DNA of 64,000 nt from assembly GCA_017469265.1 (NCBI GenBank), contig JAFUGS010000068.1, positions 62,001 through 126,000 of the forward strand. Direction: 5' to 3'. Source of the stretch: Clostridia bacterium (GTDB taxonomy: Bacteria; Bacillota; Clostridia; Christensenellales; Aristaeellaceae). The translations under genes and the position numbers were made by a program. Shown one piece after another: positions 7,187-20,487 of the stretch. The notes beneath the pieces were generated by a model. That model saw only the letters and a program-made list of their open reading frames with translations, made no database searches and was not told the DNA's origin. Position 1 is the first letter of the stretch; each line of letters begins with the position of its first letter.

Positions 7187-8449
7187 TCACTTTTTCGGCC
7201 GCGGGCAGCTTTGCAGCGCCTCCGTCAGGATCGGATTGTGATCCCCGCCCGGCGCGTACAGCGCGTTGATCGCCGCGATCTCGTCCTTCCGGAGCACCGG
7301 CGCGCAGTACTCGCAGCGTTTCAGCTCCGCGAAGTCCCCGTTGTCCAGCTCCCCGTAAGGGAACGCCTTCAGCACCACGCCCTGCCGGGTCGAGGCACAG
7401 GTTTCCTGGCTGTGGTAGCTGCTCCCGCCCTTTGGATTATAGTACACCGGCGTATCGTCCGGGGGAATCTCCATCTGCCGTCCCTGCCAGTCCTCCCAGA
7501 TCAGGATCCGGGTATTCTTCTGATAGTTCTTCCAGATCCAGCTCATGTTGACCCCTTCCGGCGTCAGCTTCCGCTGCACCCGGATGCAGCCGTGGCTGGC
7601 CTTTGTGCCCAGCTTGGGCTCCGTCACCTTGTAGTTTGTAGTTCCGTCCGCATAGACCACATAGGGCACTTCATGCAGCAGGTCGCCCCGGTTGAACCGG
7701 ATTGCCATGGGACAGCGCATGTTGTCCGAATCGAAGGTTCCCACCTTGCTGCACAGCAGGAACTCCCCGCTCCGGGTTTCATTATAGGGCTGCTGCGCGT
7801 TGGGCAGGCCCGTGGATACCAGCAGCGTGGAAAAAAGCTTCCCGTTCTGGAAAACATACAGCCGCTGCGTCAGCTTATCCACCACCAGGCCCATTTCCTG
7901 GTTCGGCGTCACTTCCTTCAGGTAGCTGGTCTGTACATAGCCCCGCACCAGGCGGTTCCAGTTCACGATGGCCGAATCATGGAAGGAGGAGGAATAGCAT
8001 TCCACCAGGCTCCATTCCACTCCCCGCTCCAGCACGTGCACGCCCTGGGTCATGCAGGTCAGGGACCCCACCCCCGCGCTGCTTTTCGAAGGGCCGGCCC
8101 GCAGAATAATCTGAGCCCGCTCCCCCTTCCCGTTGTCTATGACCGTGATGGGGCTGGTCAGCACCTTCCAGATCCGGGCTTCATCATGGATGTTCATGGG
8201 CAGCGTCCAGTAATTCAGCGTTGTATCCAGTCCCGCGTACGGGCTGGAAAACGACGGGGAAAACACCTGCCCGTCAGGAACTGAAAATGCCGCCATTTCC
8301 GCGGGGGTCTCCGTCGCCGTGGGAAAAGCATCCCCCGGCTCCACCGTCTGCGCCGCCAGAAGGTCGGTCTCCTCCCCGCTTTCCGCCGCGCCGGGGACGG
8401 CCAGAAGACACAGCATCATGGCCAGCAGAAGGCTTATGCTTCGTTTCAT
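7187..8449 (-). CDS. L,D-transpeptidase (YkuD) with C-terminal Cys-rich module
   Basis: 420 aa. Signal peptide (MKRSISLLLAMMLCLLAVPGAA), then an SH3-like region around residues 100-170 (GKGERAQIILRAGPS), then a YkuD catalytic domain around 185-315. The active site is SHGCIRV near residue 285, with the conserved upstream HEVPY segment; the Cys forms 3-3 cross-links or attaches proteins to peptidoglycan. A final module (residues about 340-400) reads YYNPKGGSSYH, five residues, C, then CEYC, a pattern seen as a small metal-binding tail on other secreted clostridial proteins. Lies 16 bp after a class A PBP gene, so the two make wall cross-links together. Confidence 0.92.
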   Translation of the reverse strand: MKRSISLLLAMMLCLLAVPGAAESGEETDLLAAQTVEPGDAFPTATETPAEMAAFSVPDGQVFSPSFSSPYAGLDTTLNYWTLPMNIHDEARIWKVLTSPITVIDNGKGERAQIILRAGPSKSSAGVGSLTCMTQGVHVLERGVEWSLVECYSSSFHDSAIVNWNRLVRGYVQTSYLKEVTPNQEMGLVVDKLTQRLYVFQNGKLFSTLLVSTGLPNAQQPYNETRSGEFLLCSKVGTFDSDNMRCPMAIRFNRGDLLHEVPYVVYADGTTNYKVTEPKLGTKASHGCIRVQRKLTPEGVNMSWIWKNYQKNTRILIWEDWQGRQMEIPPDDTPVYYNPKGGSSYHSQETCASTRQGVVLKAFPYGELDNGDFAELKRCEYCAPVLRKDEIAAINALYAPGGDHNPILTEALQSCPRPKK

Positions 8450-8465
8450 CCTGTCCCGTCCCTTC

Positions 8466-11258
8466 TCAGTAAATTCCGGCCATGGCCTGTGTCAGCGTCG
8501 CCATGGCGGCCGCCACCTCCGACTGGGACGGCGCGTCCCGCAGGATGACACTCTCCAGCGCCGCCGCAGCGCTGTTCACAGCCTGGAAGGCGGAGCTCTC
8601 CGGATTCAGGTTCTGCAGCACGCTTTCCGCGCTGGCCAGCAGCACCCGCGCGTCGGCAATCAGCGCCGCCGTGGTGGCGGACACGCCCGACTGCGGCGTA
8701 TCCGCGTTATGATAGGTACACATCACACCGGAGGAAGCCGCCGCCGTGCCCAGGTACTGCTCCAGCACCTCCTGGTACTTTGTGCCGATAAAAGCATACA
8801 GAGGATGGCCTGCGGGGATACTGATCACACCCCGCTGCACCTGATTCGGGCACCAGGGAGAAGCCTGCATCCCCGTTTCCGCGCAGACGGTTTCCGTCAC
8901 ATGCATCTGGCAGTACACCGTGGGCTGCGTGCCCGCGGCCCAGTAATCCGTCACCGTCCCGTAGCCCATGGCGTCATGGCGGCAGGCCTCCGTGGCCAGC
9001 TGTCCGCTGACGGCGCAGGTTTCCACCTTCACCACGTTGTAGTCGCCGGCCTTTCCTTCCAGGATATCCCGGTTGGCCAGCCCGGTATGCAGCTTGCTCA
9101 TATAGGCCTGCCACAGCGGCGCCGCGGCGCCGCTGCCGGTGGATTTGGAGCTCAGCGCCTTATAATTGTCATGCCCCACCCACAGGGCGGAAGCGTAGTA
9201 TCCGGTCATACCGGCGAAGAAAACACCCTTCTGGTCCGAGTTGGTGCCGGTTTTCCCGCCTACGGTCTGCCCCTTGATTTTCGCCGAGGTGCCCGTACCG
9301 GAGGAAACGACGCTCTTCAGCATATCCACGATCATCCAGCTGGTGCTGTCCGAAAACACCCGGCGGCGTTCCTGATGCTGATGTCCATCCCAGACCACGT
9401 CCCCATTGGAATCGGAAATACCCAGCACGGAGATGGGTTCCTGATAGACGCCGCCATTGGCCAGCACGCCAAAGGCCACCGTCATCTGGAGGGGCGTGAT
9501 GCCCGAGGAGCCCAGGGACAGGCCAAAGGGGGTCGCATCAATATGCGCGTCGTCCACGCCCATCCGGTGCAGAAAATCCACGCTGCGCTCCACCCCGACC
9601 CGGGTCAGCAGCGTATAGGCCGCCGCCGTGTTATGCGATTTGGCCATGGCCGTCCGCAGGGTTTCCGGCCCCACATATCCGCCGCCGCCATAGTTCGTGG
9701 GCCAGCTGTCCTCCCCCTTGGAATCCCGCCATCCGGCGATGGGCAGGGGCATGTTGTACGCGATGGACGCGGGGCTGGCGCCCAGCTCCAGTGCCGGCGC
9801 GTAGACAGCAATGGGCTTGATGGAGGAGCCCACGGGCATCTTCATATCCGTGGCCCGGTTCAGCGTCTTCCGGGCGGTTACCGCGTCCCGGCTGCCCACG
9901 ATGGCCTTCAGCTCGCCCGTCCGGTAGTCCAGCACGGCGCAGGCGGCCTGGGGCTGCTGGATTTCCGTATAGGTCCCGTCGGAATTCCGGCTGCGGAACA
10001 CCTTATCCGCCGGATCCCGCAGGGAGGGATACTTATTCCAGGTGGACAGGGTATCCTGCACCGTCTCCTGCATGGCGGGATCCAGCGCCAGTTTCACCCG
10101 GTAGCCCCCGGTTCGCAGCTTCGTTTCCATGGCCGCCCGGTTGGCCGGGGTATCCTCCAGCCCGCCCATCTCCAGGAAGATGTCCACCACCTCGCTGACC
10201 GCGTACTCCACATAATGGGCGTAGGGATACATGGCGTCCCCCGCCGTGGGGGAATTCTCCAGAACATGGGCCGTCTCCGGCTTCAGGGCCGCCTGGTACT
10301 GGCTGTAGGTGATAAACTGGTTTTCATACATGCAGCGCAGCACGTAATCCGTCCGGTTGTTGGTAATGGCCGGATAATCCGTATCCTCCCGCTGACGGGT
10401 ATAAAAATTCCGCCGGGGGTTATAGTAGTAGGGATTATTGGTGACCCCCGCCAGCATCGCGCATTCCCGCAGGGTCAGTTCGCCCAGGGATTTGCCGAAA
10501 TAGCCTTCCGCCGCCACCTGGACGCCGTAATAGTTTTCGCCCAGATAGATCGTGTTGAGGTAGCTTTCCAGAATCTGTTCCTTGGAATATTTCTGCTCCA
10601 GCTGCATGGCCAGCCAGGCTTCCTGGATTTTCCGCTTGTAGCTCTGCTCCGAGGACAGCAGGGTGTTCTTGATCAGCTGCTGCGTGATGGTGGAGCCGCC
10701 CTGGGTGCCGCTGGAAGTCAGGTTGTTTACGAAAGCGCCTACAATGCGCTTCAGGTCCACCCCGCTGTGGGTATAAAACCGGGCGTCTTCCACCGCCACG
10801 TAGGCGTTGCGCAGATTCTGGGGCATGGCCGCCAGAGACACCATGACCCGGTTCTCCGTCCCCTTGTATTCCGTGATCAGGCTGCCGTTGCAGTCATAGA
10901 TGAAGGAGGTCTGAGCCTGCCCGTCCAGGGCGGCCAGGTCCAGCTCCGGCGCTGTTTCCACATACCCCTTGGCGATGCCCAGCACCGCGCCGACCCCGGC
11001 GATGCCGGCCAGGATCACAATCAGTACCGTCACCCGCACCACGCCCATCGCCACGCTCAGCAGGAAATTCGGTTTGCGCAGGCTGGGGCGGAAGATACTT
11101 CGCCGTTCAGGCTTTCTTTCCGTTTCCTGAACCGGGTTTTCCGCTTCCTCCTCCGGGAAATCGTACGCGTCCTCTGTCCAGTCCGGCGCTCCGCCTTCCT
11201 CATAGTCCTGATCAAAGTCAAAGGCTTCCGGCTCCTGCTGTTTTTTCTTCCCGAACAT
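8466..11258 (-). CDS. Class A penicillin-binding protein (PBP1A type)
   Basis: 930 aa. A cytoplasmic acidic tail (1-75) precedes one membrane helix (about 77-100). The GT51 glycosyltransferase domain follows with EDARFYTHSG, GGSTITQQL and a KIQEAWLAMQLEQ motif, then the transpeptidase with SSIK (catalytic Ser), SHN and KTG boxes (GGKTGTNSD). The C-terminal about 150 residues are an extra Cys-containing region ending in an Ala-rich helical stretch (AAALESVILRD). It polymerises and cross-links peptidoglycan outside the membrane. First gene of an operon with an L,D-transpeptidase and CvpA; promoter at 11296-11324 and AAGGAGGTG before the ATG. Confidence 0.96.
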   Translation of the reverse strand: MFGKKKQQEPEAFDFDQDYEEGGAPDWTEDAYDFPEEEAENPVQETERKPERRSIFRPSLRKPNFLLSVAMGVVRVTVLIVILAGIAGVGAVLGIAKGYVETAPELDLAALDGQAQTSFIYDCNGSLITEYKGTENRVMVSLAAMPQNLRNAYVAVEDARFYTHSGVDLKRIVGAFVNNLTSSGTQGGSTITQQLIKNTLLSSEQSYKRKIQEAWLAMQLEQKYSKEQILESYLNTIYLGENYYGVQVAAEGYFGKSLGELTLRECAMLAGVTNNPYYYNPRRNFYTRQREDTDYPAITNNRTDYVLRCMYENQFITYSQYQAALKPETAHVLENSPTAGDAMYPYAHYVEYAVSEVVDIFLEMGGLEDTPANRAAMETKLRTGGYRVKLALDPAMQETVQDTLSTWNKYPSLRDPADKVFRSRNSDGTYTEIQQPQAACAVLDYRTGELKAIVGSRDAVTARKTLNRATDMKMPVGSSIKPIAVYAPALELGASPASIAYNMPLPIAGWRDSKGEDSWPTNYGGGGYVGPETLRTAMAKSHNTAAAYTLLTRVGVERSVDFLHRMGVDDAHIDATPFGLSLGSSGITPLQMTVAFGVLANGGVYQEPISVLGISDSNGDVVWDGHQHQERRRVFSDSTSWMIVDMLKSVVSSGTGTSAKIKGQTVGGKTGTNSDQKGVFFAGMTGYYASALWVGHDNYKALSSKSTGSGAAAPLWQAYMSKLHTGLANRDILEGKAGDYNVVKVETCAVSGQLATEACRHDAMGYGTVTDYWAAGTQPTVYCQMHVTETVCAETGMQASPWCPNQVQRGVISIPAGHPLYAFIGTKYQEVLEQYLGTAAASSGVMCTYHNADTPQSGVSATTAALIADARVLLASAESVLQNLNPESSAFQAVNSAAAALESVILRDAPSQSEVAAAMATLTQAMAGIY

Positions 11259-11295
11259 ACGCGCACCTCCTTCCCCTGCCCTTACAGGATGTTAA

Positions 11296-11324
11296 ATTTT
11301 ACCACAGAAATACAGCGTTTGCAA
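11296..11324 (-). promoter_or_regulatory. Promoter of the PBP operon
   Basis: TTGCAA (11324-11319), 17 bp, TAAAAT (11301-11296) on the minus strand, about 40 bases before the AAGGAGGTG ribosome site of the PBP gene. Confidence 0.8.
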
Positions 11325-11366
11325 ATGCTTTTGAAACAAAAATGTAACATTTTACCTTTGGGCGTG

Positions 11367-11396
11367 AAAAACCCTCCGGGCGTCAGGCCCGGAGGG
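11367..11396 (-). terminator. rpoC terminator
   Basis: Complementary CCTCCGGGC and GCCCGGAGG (11374-11382 and 11386-11394) with a small loop, followed on the minus strand by TTTTT and then CACGCC. It directly follows the rpoC stop and closes the rpoBC transcript. Confidence 0.92.
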
Positions 11397-11408
11397 GGGG
11401 ATACTGGA

Positions 11409-14978
<3,570 letters not shown>

Positions 14979-15006
14979 AAGGTTCCACTCTCCCTTCAAG
15001 GTTCAG

Positions 15007-15043
15007 CCGCGTCCTCCCCTCCGGGCGGGAGGGGGGAACCGCG
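15007..15043 (-). other. Strong hairpin between rpoB and rpoC
   Basis: CCCCTCC (15016-15022) pairs with GGAGGGG (15028-15034), and an outer CCGCG/CGCGG arm extends it. It lies in the 138-bp rpoB-rpoC gap and has no U-tract, so it is more likely an RNA processing or stability element than a terminator. Confidence 0.5.
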
Positions 15044-15116
15044 GGGTATTCACGGAAAAATCAGGCTGTCGGTTTCAGAAACCCGCTGACGGATTCATCC
15101 TTCAGCGTTTTCCTGA

Positions 15117-18100
15117 TCAGACATCATCCAGATTCAGGTCGCTCAGGTCTTCCTTCATGAAATCATCCACCCCGGCGTCCTCCAGGGAGAAGTCCTCATC
15201 CTCGTCCCCGGCGCTCTCGCCCAGGTCCAGATCCTCCTCGGACATGTTGAAGGCTTCCTCGGCGGCGCGCTGGGTCTCCTCGTCCTCTTCCTCTTCCTCC
15301 TCAGGCAGCTCGGCGGCGGGCTGAGCGGCCGGACGGGCGGAAGGCCGGATGGGCTGGGCGGGGATGGCCAGATCTTCCGGATCCAGCTCCGGAATCTCGA
15401 TTTCGTTGCCGTCGGCGTCCAGCACCCGGACATCCAGGCTCAGGGCCTGCATTTCCTTCAGCAGCACCTTGAAGCTCTCCGGCACGCCGGGGGTCGGGAT
15501 GTTCTGGCCCTTGATGATCGCCTCATAGGTCTTCACGCGGCCCACGGTATCGTCGCTCTTGACGGTGAGGATTTCCTGCAGGGTGTTGGCGGCGCCGTAG
15601 GCTTCCAGCGCCCAGACTTCCATTTCGCCGAAGCGCTGCCCGCCGAACTGGGCCTTGCCGCCCAGGGGCTGCTGGGTCACCAGGCTGTAGGGGCCGGTGG
15701 ACCGGGCGTGCATCTTGTCGTCCACCAGGTGGTGGAGCTTCAGGAAGTACATGATGCCCACGGTCACGGGGTTCTCAAAGTAGTCGCCGGTGCGGCCGTC
15801 CCGCACCCGGATCTTGCCCTGGCGGAAGAGCTCCTTGCCCTCCTCGTCCAGGTTCAGGCGCAGGGGGCGCCCGTTGTGGAAGTGGTATTCCGTCACATGG
15901 GGATCGCTTTCATCCTCCGGTGCGGCCATCTTCTCCTCGGCGTGCTCCAGCTGCTCCAGGATCTCGTCATAGGTGGCGCCGTCGAAAACCGGGGTGGCGA
16001 TGTGCCAGCCCAGGGCCCGGCAGGCCAGGCCCAGATGGACCTCCAGCACCTGCCCCAGGTTCATGCGGCTGGGGACGCCCAGGGGGTTCAGCACGATCTG
16101 CAGGGGGGTGCCATCCGGCAGGAAGGGCATGTCCTCCTCCCGCAGGATGCGGCTGACGACGCCCTTGTTGCCGTGGCGGCCGGACATCTTGTCGCCCACG
16201 GAGATCTTCCGCTTCTGAGCGATGTAGATCCGCACCATCTCATTGACGCCGGGGCTCAGCTCGTCCTTGTTCTCCCGGGTGAAGGTCTTCACGTCCACCA
16301 CGATGCCGCCCTCTCCGTGGGGCACCCGCAGGCTCGTGTCCCGGACCTCCCGGGCCTTTTCGCCGAAGATGGCGCGCAGCAGGCGCTCCTCCGCGGTCAG
16401 CTCCGTTTCACCCTTGGGGGTCACCTTGCCCACCAGGATGTCGCCGGCGTGCACCTCCGCGCCGATGCGGATGATGCCGCCCTCGTCCAGGTCCTTTACC
16501 GCGTCCTCGGAGATGTTGGGGATATCCCGGGTGATCTCCTCCGGCCCCAGCTTGGTCTCCCGGGCCTCGGACTCAAATTCCTCAATATGGATAGAGGTGT
16601 AGATATCCTCCTTGACCAGCTTCTCGCTCAGCAGGACTGCGTCCTCGTAGTTGTAGCCTTCCCAGGTCATGAAGCCGATCAGGGCGTTCCGGCCCAGGCC
16701 GATCTCGCCCTTCTCCGTGGAGGGACCGTCCGCCAGCAGGTCGCCCTTTTCGATCTTCTGCCCCGCGGAAACCACGGGCCGCTGGTTGATGCAGGTGGAC
16801 TGGTTGCTGCGGGCGAACTTGGTCAGCAGATAGGTATGCCGCTCGCCAAAATTATCCCGGATGATGATCCGGTTGGCATCCACCTTCTCCACCACGCCGT
16901 CCTCCTTCGCCAGGAGGCAGACGCCGGAGTCATGGGCCGCCCGGTATTCCATGCCGGTGGCCACCAGGGGCGCCTCAGGCACCAGCAGCGGCACCGCCTG
17001 GCGCTGCATGTTGGAGCCCATCAGGGCGCGGGTGGCGTCGTCGCTCTCCAGGAAGGGAACCATGGCCGTGGCCACGGAAACCACCTGCCGCGGGCTGACG
17101 TCAATGTAGTCCACCTGGGAAACGGGAACTTCGATGATTTCCACCTTGTCGCGGACGGTGATCCGGTCATGGACGAAGCTGCCGTCCTCGTTCAGGGGCT
17201 CGTTGGCGGCGGCGATCTTGAACAGATCCTCCTCGTCCGCGGTCATATAGTCAATTTCGTCCGTCACCTTTCCGGTGTTCTTGTCCACCTTCCGGTAAGG
17301 CGCCTCGATGAAGCCATACTGATTGATCCGGGCATAGGTTGCCAGGGAGCCGATCAGGCCGATGTTGGGGCCTTCAGGCGTCTCGATGGGGCAGATCCGG
17401 GCATAGTGGCTGTAGTGCACGTCCCGGACCTCGAAGGAGGCGCGGTCCCGGTTCAGGCCGCCTGGGCCCAGGGCGCTCAGGCGGCGCTTATGGGTCAGCT
17501 CCGCCAGGGGGTTGGGCTGATCCATGAACTGGCTCAGCTGGGAGGAGCCGAAGAATTCCTTGATGGCGGCGCTGACGGGCCGGATGTTGATCAGGTCCCC
17601 GGGCTTGATGTCACTGGCGTCCTGGATACTCATGCGCTCCCGGACCACCCGCTCCAGCCGGCTCAGGCCGATGCGAATCTGGTTCTGCAGCAGCTCGCCC
17701 ACGCTGCGCAGGCGGCGGTTGCCCAGATGGTCAATGTCGTCGGTGGTGCCGATTTCATAGGGCAGGCCCAGCATATAGCTGATGGAGGAGATGATGTCGT
17801 CCGGAATGATGTGCTTGGGCACCAGGGCCGCGACATTCTCCTTCACCGCCTCCAGCAGCTGATCCGGCTCCACGCTCTCGATGATGCTCTGCAGGGTCGG
17901 GAAGTGAACCATCTCCAGGATGCCGGCTTCCTTCGGGTCGAAGGGCAGGTACTGGGAGGCGTCCACAAAGTTGTTGCCCACCACCCGGCGGATTTCGCCC
18001 TCGCAGTCCAGGTTCACGGTGTTGATGCCCGCGTTCTGGATGGTCCAGGCGGTTTCCAGGTCAATCTTGTCCCCTTTCTTCACCAGGACTTCGCCGGTCT

Positions 18101-18992
18101 GGGGGTTCACGATGTTCTCCGCCGCCGTGTGGTTATGGATCCGGGTGGCGATAGCCAGCTTCTTATTATATTTATACCGGCCGACCCGCATCAGGTCATA
18201 CCGCTTGGGGTCGAAGAAGAGGCTGTTGAACAGGTTGGTGGCGCTTTCCAGGCTGGCGGGCTCGCCGGGCTTCTGCCGCTTGTAGATCTCGATGAGGCCC
18301 TCCTCACGGCTCTTGGCGTTGTCGCCCTTCTGGATCGTGGCGTTCAGCCGGGCGTCGTCGCCCATGACGTCCATGATTTCCTGATCCGTGCCCAGGCCCA
18401 GGGCCCGCAGGATCACGGTAATGGGCAGCTTCCGGGCCCGGTCGATCCGGACCCAGAGGACGTCGTTGGAGTCCGTCTCATACTCCAGCCAGGCGCCGCG
18501 GTTCGGAATGATCTGGGAGGAATACAGGGGCTTGCCGGCCTTGTCCCGGGCCATGTCAAAATAGACCCCGGGAGAGCGGACCAGCTGGCTGACAATGACG
18601 CGCTCCGCGCCATTGATGATGAAGGTGCCATGCTCGGTCATCAGGGGGAAATCGCCCATGAACACGTCGGATTCCTTGATCTCGCCGGTTTCACGGTTCT
18701 TCAGCCGCACGAAAATCTTCAGCGGCGCCGCGTAGGTCAGATCCCGTTCCCGGCAGCGGGCCACGGAGTTTTTCGGCTCATCCAGAGAATAGTCCACGAA
18801 TTCCAGAACGAGATTGCCGTTATAGTCCGTAATCGGCGATACGTCGCTCAGAACTTCCCGGAGATCGGTGTCGAGAAAACGCTGATAGGAGTTTTTCTGC
18901 ACCTCGATCAGGTTCGGCATCTCCAGCACCTCGCCGATGCGCGAAAAACTCATCCGTTTCCGAAGCTTCCCCATTTGGACCTCATGTACCAT
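15117..18992 (-). CDS. rpoB: DNA-directed RNA polymerase beta subunit
   Basis: About 1291 aa from the ATG at 18992 (AGGGGTGA upstream); a GTG at 19004 is in frame. The rifampicin-binding segment is wild type, with [25 protein letters not shown] and the Asp, His and Ser positions usually mutated in resistance. The C-terminal clamp segments ([24 protein letters not shown]) are intact, followed by a long acidic tail rich in Glu/Asp (last about 100 residues) common in clostridia. First gene of rpoBC, driven by its own strong promoter at 19134-19162. Unusually it is not preceded by rplJ-rplL; the upstream neighbour is a divergent hydrolase gene. Confidence 0.98.
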   Translation of the reverse strand: MVHEVQMGKLRKRMSFSRIGEVLEMPNLIEVQKNSYQRFLDTDLREVLSDVSPITDYNGNLVLEFVDYSLDEPKNSVARCRERDLTYAAPLKIFVRLKNRETGEIKESDVFMGDFPLMTEHGTFIINGAERVIVSQLVRSPGVYFDMARDKAGKPLYSSQIIPNRGAWLEYETDSNDVLWVRIDRARKLPITVILRALGLGTDQEIMDVMGDDARLNATIQKGDNAKSREEGLIEIYKRQKPGEPASLESATNLFNSLFFDPKRYDLMRVGRYKYNKKLAIATRIHNHTAAENIVNPQTGEVLVKKGDKIDLETAWTIQNAGINTVNLDCEGEIRRVVGNNFVDASQYLPFDPKEAGILEMVHFPTLQSIIESVEPDQLLEAVKENVAALVPKHIIPDDIISSISYMLGLPYEIGTTDDIDHLGNRRLRSVGELLQNQIRIGLSRLERVVRERMSIQDASDIKPGDLINIRPVSAAIKEFFGSSQLSQFMDQPNPLAELTHKRRLSALGPGGLNRDRASFEVRDVHYSHYARICPIETPEGPNIGLIGSLATYARINQYGFIEAPYRKVDKNTGKVTDEIDYMTADEEDLFKIAAANEPLNEDGSFVHDRITVRDKVEIIEVPVSQVDYIDVSPRQVVSVATAMVPFLESDDATRALMGSNMQRQAVPLLVPEAPLVATGMEYRAAHDSGVCLLAKEDGVVEKVDANRIIIRDNFGERHTYLLTKFARSNQSTCINQRPVVSAGQKIEKGDLLADGPSTEKGEIGLGRNALIGFMTWEGYNYEDAVLLSEKLVKEDIYTSIHIEEFESEARETKLGPEEITRDIPNISEDAVKDLDEGGIIRIGAEVHAGDILVGKVTPKGETELTAEERLLRAIFGEKAREVRDTSLRVPHGEGGIVVDVKTFTRENKDELSPGVNEMVRIYIAQKRKISVGDKMSGRHGNKGVVSRILREEDMPFLPDGTPLQIVLNPLGVPSRMNLGQVLEVHLGLACRALGWHIATPVFDGATYDEILEQLEHAEEKMAAPEDESDPHVTEYHFHNGRPLRLNLDEEGKELFRQGKIRVRDGRTGDYFENPVTVGIMYFLKLHHLVDDKMHARSTGPYSLVTQQPLGGKAQFGGQRFGEMEVWALEAYGAANTLQEILTVKSDDTVGRVKTYEAIIKGQNIPTPGVPESFKVLLKEMQALSLDVRVLDADGNEIEIPELDPEDLAIPAQPIRPSARPAAQPAAELPEEEEEEDEETQRAAEEAFNMSEEDLDLGESAGDEDEDFSLEDAGVDDFMKEDLSDLNLDDV

Positions 18993-19133
18993 GGAAACAA
19001 TCACCCCTTATTCTGTCCGCCCAAGTGTGTGGATACCAGGGAAATTGCCCCTTGCATTTTTCCCCAAACCCGGGTACAATAGCAAAGCGCAAAAACGCGA
19101 CTCAGCACCGAAACGATACTGATGCAATCATAA

Positions 19134-19162
19134 ATTTTACCATAGAAAAATATGGTTGTCAA
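19134..19162 (-). promoter_or_regulatory. Strong rpoBC promoter
   Basis: TTGACA (19162-19157), 17 bp, TAAAAT (19139-19134) on the minus strand. The spacer holds a short CCATA/TATGG dyad. It leaves a 5' leader of about 135 bases before rpoB in which I see no coding sequence. Confidence 0.88.
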
Positions 19163-19210
19163 TGGTTTTTGGGCTGAAAGCAAAATTTTCCCGTTTTCAG
19201 AAAGGGTTTC

Positions 19211-20335
19211 ATGAAGAAAAGGATTTTCTTGTTTTCGTTTTGCCTGCTGCTCGGCCTTCCCTTCGCCTTCGGGGCGGCTTCCTCCGGGGACGGGGGGGGT
19301 TCCGCGGTTCATCCCCTGGACTTTCTGCTGAACAGCGCGGTCAGCGCCGTCAAACAGCTGGAGGCGGACGCCGCGGAGCCGCCGAAGGTCATTGACCGGA
19401 TCACCGATCCGGACGCGTATCCCGATTTTTCCTTCTCCGATGGGGAGGACCTGCTGGACATCTGGTTTCCGATCCACCGGGATCAGGACGCCGCCATCTT
19501 CCGGTATCAGAGCCAGGTCTGGATGCTGGACTGCGGGGACGAGCGGGCGCAGGAGGAAATCGTGCCCCTGCTTCAATTCCTGGGCATCGGGCAGGTGGAC
19601 CGGCTGATCAACACCCATCCGCACCATGACCACCTGAACGGCCTGTACGCCATCGACGCGGCCGTGCCCGTCCGGGAGCTGATGATCTGCTTCCCGGAGG
19701 ACGCCACCCGGCACATGACCGCCGCCATGGAGTACTGCAAGGGCAACGGCATTCCCGTCAGCACCTTCGAGGATGAGTCCATCCTGGGCATGGGGGACGG
19801 GTTTGTGACCTTCCTGGCCTGGCTGAAGGCCGGGGAGGAGGAATCCATCAACGACCGCAGCGCCGTGTTCAGGGTTTCCTACGGGGACTGCGACATGCTC
19901 TTCACCGCCGACATTGAGTGGGCCGGCATGAACGCACTGCTGGACGCCCTTTCCCCCGAGGATCTGAAGGCGGACCTGCTCCGCTATCCGCACCACGGAA
20001 AGAGCGCCATGCCGGTCTCCCTGTTCTCCGCCATCGACCCGGCCCTGACCATTATCACCAACACCACCCGCATCGCGGAGCTGAAGGAGTCCACCAAATT
20101 TCTGGGCAATCAACACGCCGCCGTGACCTATACCCACCGGCCGCCCTATGTCATCCACCTGCAGACCGACGGCCGCCACTGGCTGTGCGATCAGCTGGTG
20201 TTCCAGCCCGCGCCTGCGGAGGAGACGCAGATCATCGACGCGGCGGAAGGCGGGCAGGCAGCGGATACAACGGACGCGCCGGAAAGCGAGGCGCGCACAG
20301 AGGACGAGGCGGAAGCGGACGTTCCGGCAGAATGA
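19211..20335 (+). CDS. Exported metallo-beta-lactamase-fold hydrolase (ComEC-like domain)
   Basis: 374 aa. Signal peptide about 1-22 (MKKRIFLFSFCLLLGLPFAFG), a low-complexity linker, then an MBL domain from about 75. Metal ligands are visible: HPHHDH near residue 138, Asp in LFTADIE and His in YPHHGKS. The layout with no glyoxalase-type insertion resembles the ComEC C-terminal beta-lactamase domain and its stand-alone secreted relatives. Substrate unknown; nucleic acid or phospho-compounds would be a guess. The last 40 residues are acidic (TEDEAEADVPAE). Single gene, divergent from rpoB and ending at a bidirectional terminator. No convincing plus-strand promoter was found. Confidence 0.85.
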   Translation: MKKRIFLFSFCLLLGLPFAFGAASSGDGGGSAVHPLDFLLNSAVSAVKQLEADAAEPPKVIDRITDPDAYPDFSFSDGEDLLDIWFPIHRDQDAAIFRYQSQVWMLDCGDERAQEEIVPLLQFLGIGQVDRLINTHPHHDHLNGLYAIDAAVPVRELMICFPEDATRHMTAAMEYCKGNGIPVSTFEDESILGMGDGFVTFLAWLKAGEEESINDRSAVFRVSYGDCDMLFTADIEWAGMNALLDALSPEDLKADLLRYPHHGKSAMPVSLFSAIDPALTIITNTTRIAELKESTKFLGNQHAAVTYTHRPPYVIHLQTDGRHWLCDQLVFQPAPAEETQIIDAAEGGQAADTTDAPESEARTEDEAEADVPAE

Positions 20336-20443
20336 CCACGGCGATCCATCGGAGGGATCCGCCCGGTCCCGCCGGGCAAAGTACCGCTGACGCACGTCGG
20401 ACCCCCACGCAGAACGGCGGGGTCATTGCTTTGAAGTCAATCG

Positions 20444-20471
20444 AAAAGGAAGGCCATTCGGCCTTCCTTTT
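20444..20471. terminator. Bidirectional terminator
   Basis: AAAAGGAAGGCC (20444-20455) pairs with GGCCTTCCTTTT (20460-20471) around ATTC, giving a U-tract in both directions. It serves the convergent MBL gene and ferric ABC permease gene. The 108 bp before it (20336-20443) hold no other feature. Confidence 0.92.
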
Positions 20472-20487
20472 CGCGTACCGGGGAAAA

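Noticed and set aside
15708..19082. 1124-codon open frame on the plus strand
   Set aside because: Antisense shadow of rpoB.
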